Positions 7,988 to 15,537 of a stretch of DNA of 32,649 bases are shown here, one piece after another. The position numbers were made by a program, and so were the translations under genes. The first letter of the stretch is position 1; each line of letters begins with the position of its first letter. A model generated the notes under the pieces. The model was not told the DNA's origin. It was given only the letters and a program-made list of their open reading frames with translations, and made no database searches. The stretch comes from Nitrospiria bacterium (lineage in GTDB: Bacteria; Nitrospirota; RBG-16-64-22). The stretch covers positions 1 through 32,649 of the forward strand of contig CAKKSE010000071.1 in NCBI GenBank assembly GCA_919903025.1, read 5' to 3'.

Positions 7988-9142
7988 ATGCGCCGCGGAG
8001 GGAAGATTCCATCGACGTGGTTCCTCTGGGGCGGCTGGGTCGCCCTTCTGACCCTCCCGTTCGTCGGCGCGGCCTCCGCCGTTCAGATCGCTCTTGCCGT
8101 CGGGCTCGGGGGGATCGCCCTCCATGCGGCCCGCCGGGTGCCGCTCGATTCGCTCGCATCCGGAATCCGGCAAACCGCGTCCTCCGGATGGTCCATCGCT
8201 GGGCGTCACGCGGCGCTCCTTCTGGGGGCGGGACTTCTGGCCATGCTGACGCTCCCGCTCCACGCCAACAATTACGTCATCGACGTGGCGACAACGACGC
8301 TCATCTACGTCATCCTCGCCCTCGGCCTCAACCTGGTCGTGGGACAGACCGGCCTCCTGCACCTCGGATACGTCGCCTTCTACGGAATCGGCGCTTACAC
8401 GTACGCCCTCCTCTCCACCGGCGTTCATGCGTCGTTCTGGATCGGCCTTCCGGCCGCGATGCTCGCAGCCGCCCTCTTCGGCCTGGTCCTCGGGTTCCCC
8501 GTTCTCAGGCTCCGCGGAGACTATCTCGCGATCGTCACGCTCGGCTTCGGAGAGGTCACCCGTCTCGTCCTTCGCAACTGGGATGAGGTGACGAACGGGC
8601 CGAACGGCATCCTCGGGATCGCGCGGCCCTCCCTCGGCGGATGGGTCCTGGACACGCCGGCCTCCTTCTACTACTTGGTCCTCGTCCTTGCCCTCCTCGC
8701 GCTCTTCGCGATGCGGCGCATTTTCCAGTCCCGGATCGGACGGGCCTGGGTCGCGATCCGCGAGGACGAGCTGGCCGCCCGCACCGTCGGCATCGACGTG
8801 GCCCGCTACAAGCTCCTGGCCTTCGCCCTCGGGGCGGCGGTCGCGGGCCTTGGCGGTTCGGTCTTCGCCGCGAAAATGACGTTCGTCTCGCCCGAGAGCT
8901 TCACGTTCTTCGAGTCGGTCATCATCTTGTGCATGGTCGTTCTCGGGGGGATGGGGTCCCTCCCGGGCGTGGTCCTCGGCGCCGCCGTGATCACGATCCT
9001 GCCTGAGCTCCTGCGCGGCGTGTCCGACTACCGGATGCTGATCTTCGGAGCGGCCATGGTTCTCTTGATGGTCTTCCGGCCGCAGGGGCTGATCGGAAGC
9101 AGGAGCCTGGCCTACGAGTTCCGGCGCCCCCGGAGGCGATAG
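7988..9142 (+). CDS. livM: Branched-chain amino-acid type ABC transporter permease (LivM)
   Basis: The partner permease of LivH, 384 residues. After an N-terminal extension with two or three hydrophobic segments (residues ~15-95) comes the LivM core: YVILALGLNLVVGQTGLLHLGYVAFYGIGAYTYALL, then LRLRGDYLAIVTLGFGEVTRLVLRNWDEVTNGPNGI, a coupling loop RIGRAWVAIREDELAARTVGIDV, and VVLGGMGSLPGVVLGAAVITILPE. A strong GGAGAGAAGG ribosome site lies at the end of livH. It forms the membrane channel with LivH, powered by LivG and LivF. Confidence 0.94.
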   Translation: MRRGGKIPSTWFLWGGWVALLTLPFVGAASAVQIALAVGLGGIALHAARRVPLDSLASGIRQTASSGWSIAGRHAALLLGAGLLAMLTLPLHANNYVIDVATTTLIYVILALGLNLVVGQTGLLHLGYVAFYGIGAYTYALLSTGVHASFWIGLPAAMLAAALFGLVLGFPVLRLRGDYLAIVTLGFGEVTRLVLRNWDEVTNGPNGILGIARPSLGGWVLDTPASFYYLVLVLALLALFAMRRIFQSRIGRAWVAIREDELAARTVGIDVARYKLLAFALGAAVAGLGGSVFAAKMTFVSPESFTFFESVIILCMVVLGGMGSLPGVVLGAAVITILPELLRGVSDYRMLIFGAAMVLLMVFRPQGLIGSRSLAYEFRRPRRR

Positions 9143-9146
9143 GACG

Positions 9147-9917
9147 ATGTGGCTCCTCGAAGCCAGAGCCGTAACGCGCCTTTTCGGCGGTCTCCGAGCC
9201 GTCGACGGCGTCGATCTCTCCGTCGACGCCGGCAGGATCACGAGCGTGATCGGTCCGAACGGAGCCGGCAAGACGACCCTTTTCAATTGTCTTACGGGGA
9301 TTCTGCCAGTAACCGAAGGGACGATCTGGTTCGAGGGAAGGGACGCGACCCGCCTTCCCGCGCACAGGCGGACATCCCTCGGCTTCGCTAGGACATTCCA
9401 GAACATCCGCCTGTTCGGGGGGATGACCGTCCTGGAGAACGTCCTCGTCGGCTCCCACGCCCGAAACCGCCAGGGGCTGGCCTCGGCTCTCCTCCGCGGG
9501 CGGGCTTTCCGGGAAGAGGAGGAATCCGCCCTGACTCGAGCGTCCGAGATTCTGCATTTCCTCGATCTGGCGGAGGAAGCCGACAGGCCGGCCGCAGAGC
9601 TCCCTTACGGGCTCCAGCGGCGGCTCGAGATCGCCCGCGCTCTCGCGACCGAGCCCAAGATTCTTCTCCTGGACGAGCCCGCCGCCGGCATGAACCCCCA
9701 CGAGACGAATGAACTCATGGACCTTGTCCGCCGAATCCGCGGCGAGGGAATCACGGTCCTCCTGATCGAACACGACATGAAGCTCGTCATGGGCATCTCG
9801 GACCGTGTGGTCGTCCTGGACCACGGCGTGAAGATCGCCGAGGGAGCGCCCGAGGATATCCAGCGGGACCCGCGGGTCATCGAGGCCTACCTCGGAACGG
9901 AGCTTTCGCTTGCTTGA
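9147..9917 (+). CDS. livG: Branched-chain amino-acid type ABC transporter ATPase (LivG)
   Basis: Cytosolic ATPase, 256 residues. The Walker A reads GPNGAGKTT; the Q-loop region is ARTFQNIRLFGGMTVLENVLVG. The signature is the family-specific L-P-Y-G-L-Q-R-R-L-E-I-A-R-A-L rather than LSGGQ, which is normal for LivG. Walker B and the following D-loop read KILLLDEPAAGMNP, and the switch is LLIEHDM. The insertion between Q-loop and signature (residues ~90-140) is also usual for LivG. It overlaps livF by 8 bp. Confidence 0.95.
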   Translation: MWLLEARAVTRLFGGLRAVDGVDLSVDAGRITSVIGPNGAGKTTLFNCLTGILPVTEGTIWFEGRDATRLPAHRRTSLGFARTFQNIRLFGGMTVLENVLVGSHARNRQGLASALLRGRAFREEEESALTRASEILHFLDLAEEADRPAAELPYGLQRRLEIARALATEPKILLLDEPAAGMNPHETNELMDLVRRIRGEGITVLLIEHDMKLVMGISDRVVVLDHGVKIAEGAPEDIQRDPRVIEAYLGTELSLA

Positions 9918-10632
9918 GCTGGCCGACGTCGTCACGACCTACGGTTCGATCGAGGCGCTCAAGGGGATCACACTATCCGTCCCCGAAGGCGGGATCGTCT
10001 CCCTCATCGGAGCCAACGGGGCGGGAAAATCGACAACCCTCATGACGGTCTCCGGCGTCCATGAGCCGGTCAGCGGGGAGATCCGCTTCCGGGGGGAGCG
10101 GATCTCGGGTCTCAAGCCGCACGATATCGCCGCGCGCGGGATCGCCCACGTTCCGGAAGGGCGTCGGATTTTCCCCCGACTCTCCGTTCGCGAGAACCTG
10201 GAGATGGGCGCTTTTCTGCGGTCGGCATCATCCGACGACTGGGAACGGGTGTTCACGCTCTTCCCCGTGCTGAAGGAGCGGCTGGGCCAGCCGGGAGGAA
10301 CGCTCTCGGGGGGCGAGCAACAGATGCTCGCCATCGGAAGGGCCCTGATGGCGCGCCCCTCGCTGATCCTGCTCGACGAACCGTCCCTGGGGCTGGCCCC
10401 CATCCTTGTCTCTAAGATCTTCCGCCTGATCCGCGAAATCAATCAGGAGGGGCTGGCCGTCCTGCTCGTGGAGCAGAACGCCAAGGCCGCTCTTTCCCTC
10501 GCGAGCCGCGCCTACGTCCTCGAGACCGGCCGGATCGTGGCGTCCGGCCCGTCCGCCGACCTCGCAAACGACCCGGCCGTCCAGGAGGCGTACCTGGGGA
10601 TCAGGCCTAGCGGGCAGGGGTCAGCCGCGTGA
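9910..10632 (+). CDS. livF: Branched-chain amino-acid type ABC transporter ATPase (LivF)
   Basis: The second ATPase, 240 residues. It has the LivF opening LELADVVTTYGSIEALKGITLSVPEGGIVSLIGANGAGKSTT, GIAHVPEGRRIFPRLSVRENLEMGA, an LSGGEQQMLAIGRALM signature, LILLDEPSLGLAP, and LLVEQNAKAAL as the switch. The start is TTG 9910 inside livG. Together livJ-H-M-G-F form a complete importer. The 3' end overlaps queE by 4 bp, so transport and tRNA-modification genes are probably on one message. Confidence 0.95.
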   Translation: MLELADVVTTYGSIEALKGITLSVPEGGIVSLIGANGAGKSTTLMTVSGVHEPVSGEIRFRGERISGLKPHDIAARGIAHVPEGRRIFPRLSVRENLEMGAFLRSASSDDWERVFTLFPVLKERLGQPGGTLSGGEQQMLAIGRALMARPSLILLDEPSLGLAPILVSKIFRLIREINQEGLAVLLVEQNAKAALSLASRAYVLETGRIVASGPSADLANDPAVQEAYLGIRPSGQGSAA

Positions 10633-11261
10633 AAGTCACGGAGATCTTCCGTTCTATCCAGGGAGAATCGACGTTCGCCGGCCTCCCGTGCACGTTCGTG
10701 CGCCTGGCGGGATGCCCGCTCCGCTGTTCGTACTGCGACACAGCCTACGCCCACACCGGTGGACGCGACATGAGCGTCGCCGACGTCGTCGATCGGGTAG
10801 AGGGTCTCGGCGAGCGCCTGACCGAGGTGACGGGAGGAGAGCCGCTGGCCCAGGAGGAGGTGTACCCGCTGTTGTCGGCCCTTCTGGAGCGGGGGCACAT
10901 CGTCCTGCTCGAGACGAGCGGAGCTATTCCGACCGACCGGGTCGATCCTCGCGTCATCACGATTCTTGATGTCAAGTGTCCCGGGAGCGGGGAGGAGGGA
11001 ACGTTCATCGAAGGAAACCTCGACCGCCTGAGGCATCGCGACGAAGTGAAGTTCGTTCTCTCGGATCGCCGGGACTACGAATGGGCCCGGGAGTTCGTCC
11101 GGACGCGCCCCCGGCTGAAGGATCAGATCGTCATCTTCTCCCCGGTGAGAGGCGGCGTTTCCTGGACCGAGCTGGCCGAGTGGATTCTGGATGACCGCTT
11201 GAGCGTCCGGCTGGGACTTCAACTGCACAAGCTGATCTGGGGAGAGGTCCCCGGACGATGA
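10629..11261 (+). CDS. queE: 7-carboxy-7-deazaguanine synthase
   Basis: A radical SAM enzyme converting 6-carboxytetrahydropterin to 7-carboxy-7-deazaguanine in queuosine (preQ0) biosynthesis. It has 210 residues. It opens with EIFRSIQGEST and has the 4Fe-4S motif C29-x3-C33-x2-C36 in GCPLRCSYCD, TGGEPL, LETSG and DVKCPGSGE. It starts with GTG 10629 overlapping livF and overlaps queC by 4 bp. QueD and the nitrile reductase or preQ0-inserting genes are not in this window. Confidence 0.93.
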   Translation: MKVTEIFRSIQGESTFAGLPCTFVRLAGCPLRCSYCDTAYAHTGGRDMSVADVVDRVEGLGERLTEVTGGEPLAQEEVYPLLSALLERGHIVLLETSGAIPTDRVDPRVITILDVKCPGSGEEGTFIEGNLDRLRHRDEVKFVLSDRRDYEWAREFVRTRPRLKDQIVIFSPVRGGVSWTELAEWILDDRLSVRLGLQLHKLIWGEVPGR

Positions 11262-11959
11262 CACGGCCGGCCGTCGTCCTCCTGTCGGGCGGGCTCGATT
11301 CCGCCGTGACCATGGCCCTCGCGCGGGAAGCGGGCCGGCGCGTTCACGCCCTCACCATCCTGTACGGACAGCGGCACGCGTGGGAGGTCGAAGCGGCCAG
11401 GACGCTCGCTTCACGGCTCGGCGCCATGGAGCACCGGGTCCTTCCGCTGGACATCTCCTCCATCGCCGTAAGCGCCCTGACCGGGCACTCTCCCGTCCCG
11501 CGCGAGGCGGAGCCGCCCGTTACGGCCGAAAGGGAGCCGACGATCCCGCCGACGTATGTCCCGGCCCGGAACACGATCCTGCTCTCCCTGGCCCTGGCGT
11601 GGATCGAGTCGCTCGGCGGAGAGGAGATCTTCATCGGCGTCAACGCCGTCGACTACAGCGGGTACCCGGACTGCCGGCCCGAGTTTCTCGCGGCTTTCGA
11701 ATCGCTCGCCAACCTGGCGACGAAGGCCGGGGTCGAGGGAAAAGCGTCCTTCCGCGTCCGGGCCCCTCTCATCCAACTTTCGAAGGCGGAGATCATCCGT
11801 GAAGGACAACGTCTGGGGGTCGACTTCGCCCTGACGCACAGTTGCTACGACCCGCCCGGACCCGCGGCCGCCTGCGGATCGTGCGACTCGTGCCGGATCA
11901 GGCGGGAGGGATTCCGCCAGGCCGGAATTCCCGATCCCACGAGGTACGTCCATGCGTAG
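11258..11959 (+). CDS. queC: 7-cyano-7-deazaguanine synthase
   Basis: ATP-dependent conversion of 7-carboxy-7-deazaguanine to preQ0, the step after QueE. It has 233 residues. The PP-loop SGGLDS is at residues 10-15, followed by ILYGQRHAWEVEAA, YVPARNTILLSLALAWIE, IGVNAVDYSGYPDCRPEF, LSKAEIIREG, and a zinc site formed by the late cysteines in SCYDPP and CGSCDSC. It is coupled to queE (4-bp overlap) and overlaps rlpA by 8 bp. The fold and motifs are complete. Confidence 0.96.
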   Translation: MTRPAVVLLSGGLDSAVTMALAREAGRRVHALTILYGQRHAWEVEAARTLASRLGAMEHRVLPLDISSIAVSALTGHSPVPREAEPPVTAEREPTIPPTYVPARNTILLSLALAWIESLGGEEIFIGVNAVDYSGYPDCRPEFLAAFESLANLATKAGVEGKASFRVRAPLIQLSKAEIIREGQRLGVDFALTHSCYDPPGPAAACGSCDSCRIRREGFRQAGIPDPTRYVHA

Positions 11960-12623
11960 GACTCTGGATATCCGCTCTGCCAGGGCGGTCTTTGTGGTGC
12001 TGATTCTGGCTGGAATTCCGGCGTGCGGTCCAAAACTCATCCCGCCCGAGCGTCCGATGGCTCGCGTGGAGGCCGGTTACGTCGAAACCGGGACGGCCTC
12101 ATGGTACGGAAGCGATTTTCACGGCCGAAAGACCTCCTCGGGAGAGACCTACAACATGCACGATATGACCGCCGCGCACCGGACGCTTCCCTTTCAGACC
12201 GTCGTGCGGGTCGAGAACATGGCGACCGGCGGCCGCGCGAACGTCAGGATCAACGACAGGGGACCTTTCGTGGCCGGGCGGTTTCTGGATCTCTCGTACG
12301 GAGCCGCCAAGGCCCTGGAAATCGTGGGTCCGGGAACGGCCAGCGTCCGCTTGACCGTGATCGGCCTGGGACCGCCTTCGCCGGACGCCTTCTGGCTGCA
12401 GATCGGCGCATTCGCGGAAATCAGGAACGCCGAACGCCTCAAGGAAAGGATGATGAAACAGTTCCCCGGAACGATGGTTTTCGAACACACCGCCCGGGAG
12501 GGGATATACTACAGAGTAAGAGTCGGGATCTTTCGATCGGAGAACGAAGCCCGCGAGGCTTCGTCCCGGCTGGCGCGCGAGGGTTTTTCTCCTCTCCTGA
12601 TCCGGGCTGACAATGTTCCATGA
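11952..12623 (+). CDS. rlpA: RlpA-like septal-ring lipoprotein with SPOR domain
   Basis: RlpA proteins are outer-membrane lipoproteins that cleave naked glycan strands of peptidoglycan at division sites. The 223 residues show a signal peptide with lipobox G-I-P-A-C (Cys25). The double-psi beta-barrel follows at ~45-135 (GTASWYGSDFHGRKTSSGETYNM, then VRINDRGPFVAGRFLDLSYGAAKAL with the catalytic aspartate region). A SPOR domain lies at ~145-220 (FWLQIGAFAEIRNAERLKERM through YYRVRVGIFRSENEAREAS), which binds denuded septal glycan. It is the last gene of the long string, followed by a structured non-coding stretch. Confidence 0.92.
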   Translation: MRRTLDIRSARAVFVVLILAGIPACGPKLIPPERPMARVEAGYVETGTASWYGSDFHGRKTSSGETYNMHDMTAAHRTLPFQTVVRVENMATGGRANVRINDRGPFVAGRFLDLSYGAAKALEIVGPGTASVRLTVIGLGPPSPDAFWLQIGAFAEIRNAERLKERMMKQFPGTMVFEHTAREGIYYRVRVGIFRSENEAREASSRLAREGFSPLLIRADNVP

Positions 12624-12676
12624 TGAGGGTTCCGTGGCAAGGGAGTTGCTCCTTCTTATTGTCCGCCAGGAACGGA

Positions 12677-12725
12677 CCATTGGATCGAAAAAGGCCGGCG
12701 GCAAAACGGCTTGGTTTTTCAATGG
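12677..12725 (+). terminator. Imperfect hairpin after rlpA, possible terminator
   Basis: Nested complementary arms: CCATT 12677-12681 with AATGG 12721-12725, GAAAAA 12687-12692 with TTTTTC 12715-12720, and an inner GCCG/CGGC pair. The T-run lies in the descending arm four bases after the inner stem, so the structure can be read either as a weak intrinsic terminator or as a longer bulged hairpin. A second palindrome, CCATGG twice (12729-12734 and 12747-12752), follows. The 216 bp from 12624 to 12839 has no convincing gene. Confidence 0.35.
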
Positions 12726-12839
12726 CTTCCATGGGCTCGACAAAGACCATGGATCATGGGCCGTAACGCGCCACTGGAGAAATTCCGCAACACCGCTGTT
12801 GCAGGGATCGCGCACCGCAATCGTATAGGAGACAACAGG

Positions 12840-12974
12840 ATGTCGGACGTTCTCGAAATCTCAAGCTTCATTCTGGCCGGTGTTCTCGTTCTGGCCATCT
12901 CCTGGGCCCTTCGCGGCAAGTGGCGCCGGCTGGAAAACCGGCCCGCCGCGCCGGCCATCCGCCCTCGACGCTGA
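12840..12974 (+). CDS. 44-residue single-pass membrane peptide
   Basis: A short gene supported by a clear AGGAGA ribosome site 7 bases before the ATG. The product has a polar N-terminus (MSDVLEISS), one hydrophobic helix of about 20 residues (FILAGVLVLAISWALRG), and a basic tail (KWRRLEN...IRPRR), so it is probably anchored with the tail in the cytosol by the positive-inside rule. I do not recognise a family. It stands alone between rlpA and the Fe-S carrier gene, which has its own promoter. Confidence 0.55.
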   Translation: MSDVLEISSFILAGVLVLAISWALRGKWRRLENRPAAPAIRPRR

Positions 12975-12989
12975 TCCCGCCGAAACCGC

Positions 12990-13019
12990 TTTACAGCCGA
13001 AAACCGTATCAGTTATAAG
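12990..13019 (+). promoter_or_regulatory. Promoter candidate upstream of the A-type Fe-S carrier gene
   Basis: TTTACA at 12990-12995 (5 of 6) and TATAAG at 13014-13019 (5 of 6) are 18 bp apart. Two direct copies of AACCGTA (13002-13008 and 13020-13026) flank the -10 element and may be an operator. The leader to the ATG at 13115 would be about 90 bases. Confidence 0.45.
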
Positions 13020-13114
13020 AACCGTAAGGAATGTCGGGGATCCCCGGAGCCTGGACGGAGCGGGGACTATTTCTCTGCTTGAATCAACGACGCTTCAAAG
13101 AGGAGTGACTCGCC

Positions 13115-13435
13115 ATGATTACGGTTACCGATCGAGCGATTGAAGAGCTGAAGATCCTCCAGAAGGAAGAGGGGAAGGAAGGGTACGGCCTCCGGATGAC
13201 GATCGTGGGAGGCGGTTGCTCGGGATTTCAGTACAACATGGGGTTTGACGAGGCGCCCGAGGCAAACGACCACGTCGTCGAGACTGGGGACCTCAAGCTG
13301 TTCGTCGATCCGCAGAGCGCGTCATATCTCCGCGGCGTGGAGATCGACTACGTCGATGGGCTGGGAGGGGGCTTCAAGATCCAGAATCCCAACGCGAAGC
13401 ATACGTGCGGCTGTGGTTCGTCATTCGAAGCGTAG
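13115..13435 (+). CDS. A-type iron-sulfur carrier protein (IscA/ErpA family)
   Basis: A 106-residue HesB/IscA/ErpA-family protein that delivers Fe-S clusters to target enzymes. The three ligand cysteines are present: Cys35 in GGGCSGFQY and the C-x-C pair Cys98/Cys100 in TCGCGSSF. IDYVDGLGGGFKIQNPNAK is the typical preceding block. AGGAG lies ~11 bases upstream of the ATG. It is not beside isc or suf genes, so I do not choose between IscA, ErpA and SufA. Clients could include the five radical SAM enzymes encoded in this window (inference). Confidence 0.93.
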   Translation: MITVTDRAIEELKILQKEEGKEGYGLRMTIVGGGCSGFQYNMGFDEAPEANDHVVETGDLKLFVDPQSASYLRGVEIDYVDGLGGGFKIQNPNAKHTCGCGSSFEA

Positions 13436-13471
13436 CTTGGGACCCATGTCCCTGTGACGCTTGCCCCGATA

Positions 13472-13480
13472 TGGTATATT
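13472..13480 (+). promoter_or_regulatory. Extended -10 promoter candidate for the YtxH gene
   Basis: TGG directly followed by TATATT (5 of 6 to TATAAT) at 13472-13480 gives an extended -10; no good -35 is present. The implied leader is ~110 bases, ending in AAGGAGG before the ATG. Confidence 0.35.
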
Positions 13481-13596
13481 CTGAATGGCAGGCTGGCGGG
13501 AAGCGGCCTGTGTGAACGGGATGCCGGTCCCGATTTACATACAACGGCCACGGGTGGTTTGCGCCTGCGTTTTCCTTCCCCATAAGGAGGATCGCC

Positions 13597-13947
13597 ATGT
13601 CCGATGAACGAAGCGGTGGGGTCATCATTCCTCTCCTCCTGGGGGGGATCGTCGGGGCCGCGGTCGCGCTCCTGTATGCGCCGAAGAGCGGACGCGAAAC
13701 TCGGGAACAAATCGTCGATCTGGCCGATCTCGCCCGCCGGCGGTTCGTGGAAAAGGAGAGGGAAGTCGGCGACCGCATCGCCCAACTCGCCGACGAGATC
13801 AGCGACAAGGCCAACGAGTTGATCCAGGGCGGAAAGAGCATGGCCGACGAGAAGAAATCGCTGATCGTGGCGGCGATCCAAGCCGGGCGCAAGACGCTGG
13901 AGGAGGAACGGGCGCGCCTCGAAGCCGCCCGGGGCCAGCGGACCTGA
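13597..13947 (+). CDS. YtxH-like membrane-anchored protein
   Basis: A 116-residue protein with the YtxH pattern. After a short polar start come a glycine-rich hydrophobic helix (IIPLLLGGIVGAAVALLYAPKSGRETR, residues ~9-35) ending in the hallmark L-Y-A-P-K-S-G-R-E-T-R, and a long amphipathic, probably coiled-coil tail to the C-terminus. YtxH-type proteins are linked to stress responses in Firmicutes, but their function is poorly known elsewhere. The ribosome site AAGGAGG is excellent. The zinc-ribbon/TPR gene begins 11 bp after the stop, suggesting an operon. Confidence 0.82.
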   Translation: MSDERSGGVIIPLLLGGIVGAAVALLYAPKSGRETREQIVDLADLARRRFVEKEREVGDRIAQLADEISDKANELIQGGKSMADEKKSLIVAAIQAGRKTLEEERARLEAARGQRT

Positions 13948-13958
13948 CCCCCGATCCG

Positions 13959-15089
13959 GTGGGAATCGACCAAGCGACATACTGCCCCACGTGCCGCCTT
14001 CTCTTCGCGCGGGAGAAAAAGTTCTGCCGCATTTGCGGCCAGTCGCTGGCCGAGGCGCCCTCTCCGTCGCCCGTTGCTTCCTGCTCCGTCTGCGACCTCT
14101 CATATGCTTTTCCGGCCCTGACCTGCGTTCACTGTCAGGGAGATGTCCAGCCCGTGCCCGTTCCGGCCGCCGCGGAAATTGCCGAAGCCGCCGAGGCAAC
14201 CAGGGCGATGGAACTTCCCGCGGAGGCGCTTGCCGACCGGACGCCGGCCATTCCCTCCGTCACACCCTCCCTTCAGCCTGAGGCTGTTCCATCCGAGAGG
14301 CATCCAGCCGAGGAGGCTTCCGAGACCGTGATCATGCGGCGTCCGGAGGAAGCCACGGTCGTCATGCAGGCGAGACGGGATATCGAGAAACCTCCCGCGC
14401 CCGTGAGCCGGTCGGAGGAAGCGACCGTCCTGATTTCCCGGCCGACACCCCACACCGCGGAGCCCGCCCCTCAGCGGCGGGAGGAGGCCGGCGCGACTCG
14501 TATCATGGCGGCTCCGGCGGCGTCAGCCAAAGCGGGCTCCTTTCCCTGGAAGCTCGCCGTTGCGGGGGCCGGCGTGGTCGTCGTCCTCCTGGGCGGGGGA
14601 TGGTGGCTGGTTTCGTCCCGTCCGGCCAAGCCCCTGCCTGTCCCGTCGCCCCCTCCGGCCGAGGTCAAGCCAGTCCAGCCGTCTCCCGCGCCCGCCATCG
14701 CGCAGTCAAAGAACTTGGAGGAGGAGTACGAACGCCTCAACACCGAAGGCATCCGGCTGGCCCAAGAAGGAAAGATGGACGAGGCCCTGAGCGCGTTCAG
14801 AAGGGCCGTCAAGGTGAACCCGGACGGGTACAAGGCATACGTCAATATCGCCGTGGCATACCGGAAACTCGCCATGAACGCGGAAGCCAAGGAGGCGTAT
14901 CAGAAGGCGATCGAGATCAATCCGAAGAACGGAACACCATACAAGTACCTGGCGAATCTGTTCGAGGGCGAAGGCAACACGAGCGAAGCCCTTCGATTCT
15001 ATCAAGCCTATGTCGAGGTAGATCCCAATGCTCCGGATATTGAGTCGATTCGCAGTCGCATTCGAGCCCTTAAGGCGGCCGGCCGTTAG
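13959..15089 (+). CDS. Double zinc-ribbon, single-pass membrane TPR protein with repeated A-T-V motifs
   Basis: A 376-residue multi-domain protein. Residues 9-26 form a CxxC/CxxC zinc ribbon (C9, C12, C23, C26) and residues 42-59 a second (C42, C45, C56, C59). A disordered region follows with four similar short blocks: ETVIM 122-126, ATVVM 132-136, ATVLI 155-159 and ATRIM 179-183. A transmembrane helix spans ~198-219, then a proline-rich spacer and about three TPRs from ~245 to 370 (KNLEEEYERLNTEGIRLAQEGKMDEALSAFRRA and onward). Topology would put the ribbons in the cytosol and the TPRs outside. The Thr-containing repeats resemble sites read by FHA domains (inference). It starts at GTG 13959. 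No specific function is recognised. Confidence 0.75.
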   Translation: MGIDQATYCPTCRLLFAREKKFCRICGQSLAEAPSPSPVASCSVCDLSYAFPALTCVHCQGDVQPVPVPAAAEIAEAAEATRAMELPAEALADRTPAIPSVTPSLQPEAVPSERHPAEEASETVIMRRPEEATVVMQARRDIEKPPAPVSRSEEATVLISRPTPHTAEPAPQRREEAGATRIMAAPAASAKAGSFPWKLAVAGAGVVVVLLGGGWWLVSSRPAKPLPVPSPPPAEVKPVQPSPAPAIAQSKNLEEEYERLNTEGIRLAQEGKMDEALSAFRRAVKVNPDGYKAYVNIAVAYRKLAMNAEAKEAYQKAIEINPKNGTPYKYLANLFEGEGNTSEALRFYQAYVEVDPNAPDIESIRSRIRALKAAGR

Positions 15090-15537
15090 GACACGCCTGA
15101 TCCTCCTGCCGGTCCTCGTCGCCGCGCTCCTCGTCTCGTGCGCGGCGCCGCCCAAGCAGGAGCCTGCTCCGGCCCCAGCTCCGCCCCCCCCGCCCCCGAA
15201 GGCGGCGGCGCCCGCGCCTCCGCCGGAAGTCGTTCTGTACGTGACGTCCGCCCGCCTGAACCTTCGCGGCTGCCCGCTCACCAAGTGCGAAGTGCTTCGC
15301 GTCCTCACGCGAAACGAGAAGGTGGCCCTCGTGGGCGAGGAGGGAGCTTGGGCCCGAGTCAGGCCGATGGGCGGCGAGACGGACGGATGGGTCATGAGCC
15401 GGTTCCTTTCCAAGAACCCGGCAGCGGCCGGGCTTCGTCCCCGGAAACCCGTTCCGCCGTCGGCCCCGTCAGCCCCGCCTCCTCAGCAACAGCCGGCACC
15501 GCCTCCTGCGCCGATCGAGGAAGAGTTCGTCCGATGA
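15028..15537 (+). CDS. SH3b-domain lipoprotein with proline-rich linkers
   Basis: A 169-residue exported protein. The signal peptide ends in a lipobox L-V-S-C with Cys38. A Pro/Ala-rich spacer (residues ~41-67) precedes a bacterial SH3 domain (VLYVTSARLNLRGCPLTKCEVLRVLTRNEKVALVGEEGAWARVRPMGGETDGWVMSRFL), which typically binds peptidoglycan peptides. A second Pro-rich tail closes the protein. The ATG at 15028 lies 62 bp inside the previous gene, but no later start keeps the signal peptide. Its 4-bp overlap with the next gene indicates coupled expression, and together the three genes look like an envelope scaffold set. Confidence 0.75.
   Translation: MLRILSRFAVAFEPLRRPAVRTRLILLPVLVAALLVSCAAPPKQEPAPAPAPPPPPPKAAAPAPPPEVVLYVTSARLNLRGCPLTKCEVLRVLTRNEKVALVGEEGAWARVRPMGGETDGWVMSRFLSKNPAAAGLRPRKPVPPSAPSAPPPQQQPAPPPAPIEEEFVR

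Noticed and set aside
7616-9406. A 596-codon minus-strand open frame opposite livH, livM and livG
   Set aside because: The plus strand carries three clear transporter genes. The minus frame is rich in Arg, Asp, Glu and Gly with no motif, typical of antisense frames in GC-rich DNA.
12613-12828. A 71-codon plus-strand frame after rlpA
   Set aside because: No ribosome site; it crosses the hairpins and lacks protein-like composition.
13439-13452. GGGAC/GTCCC hairpin after the Fe-S carrier gene as a terminator
   Set aside because: Only five base pairs and no T-run.
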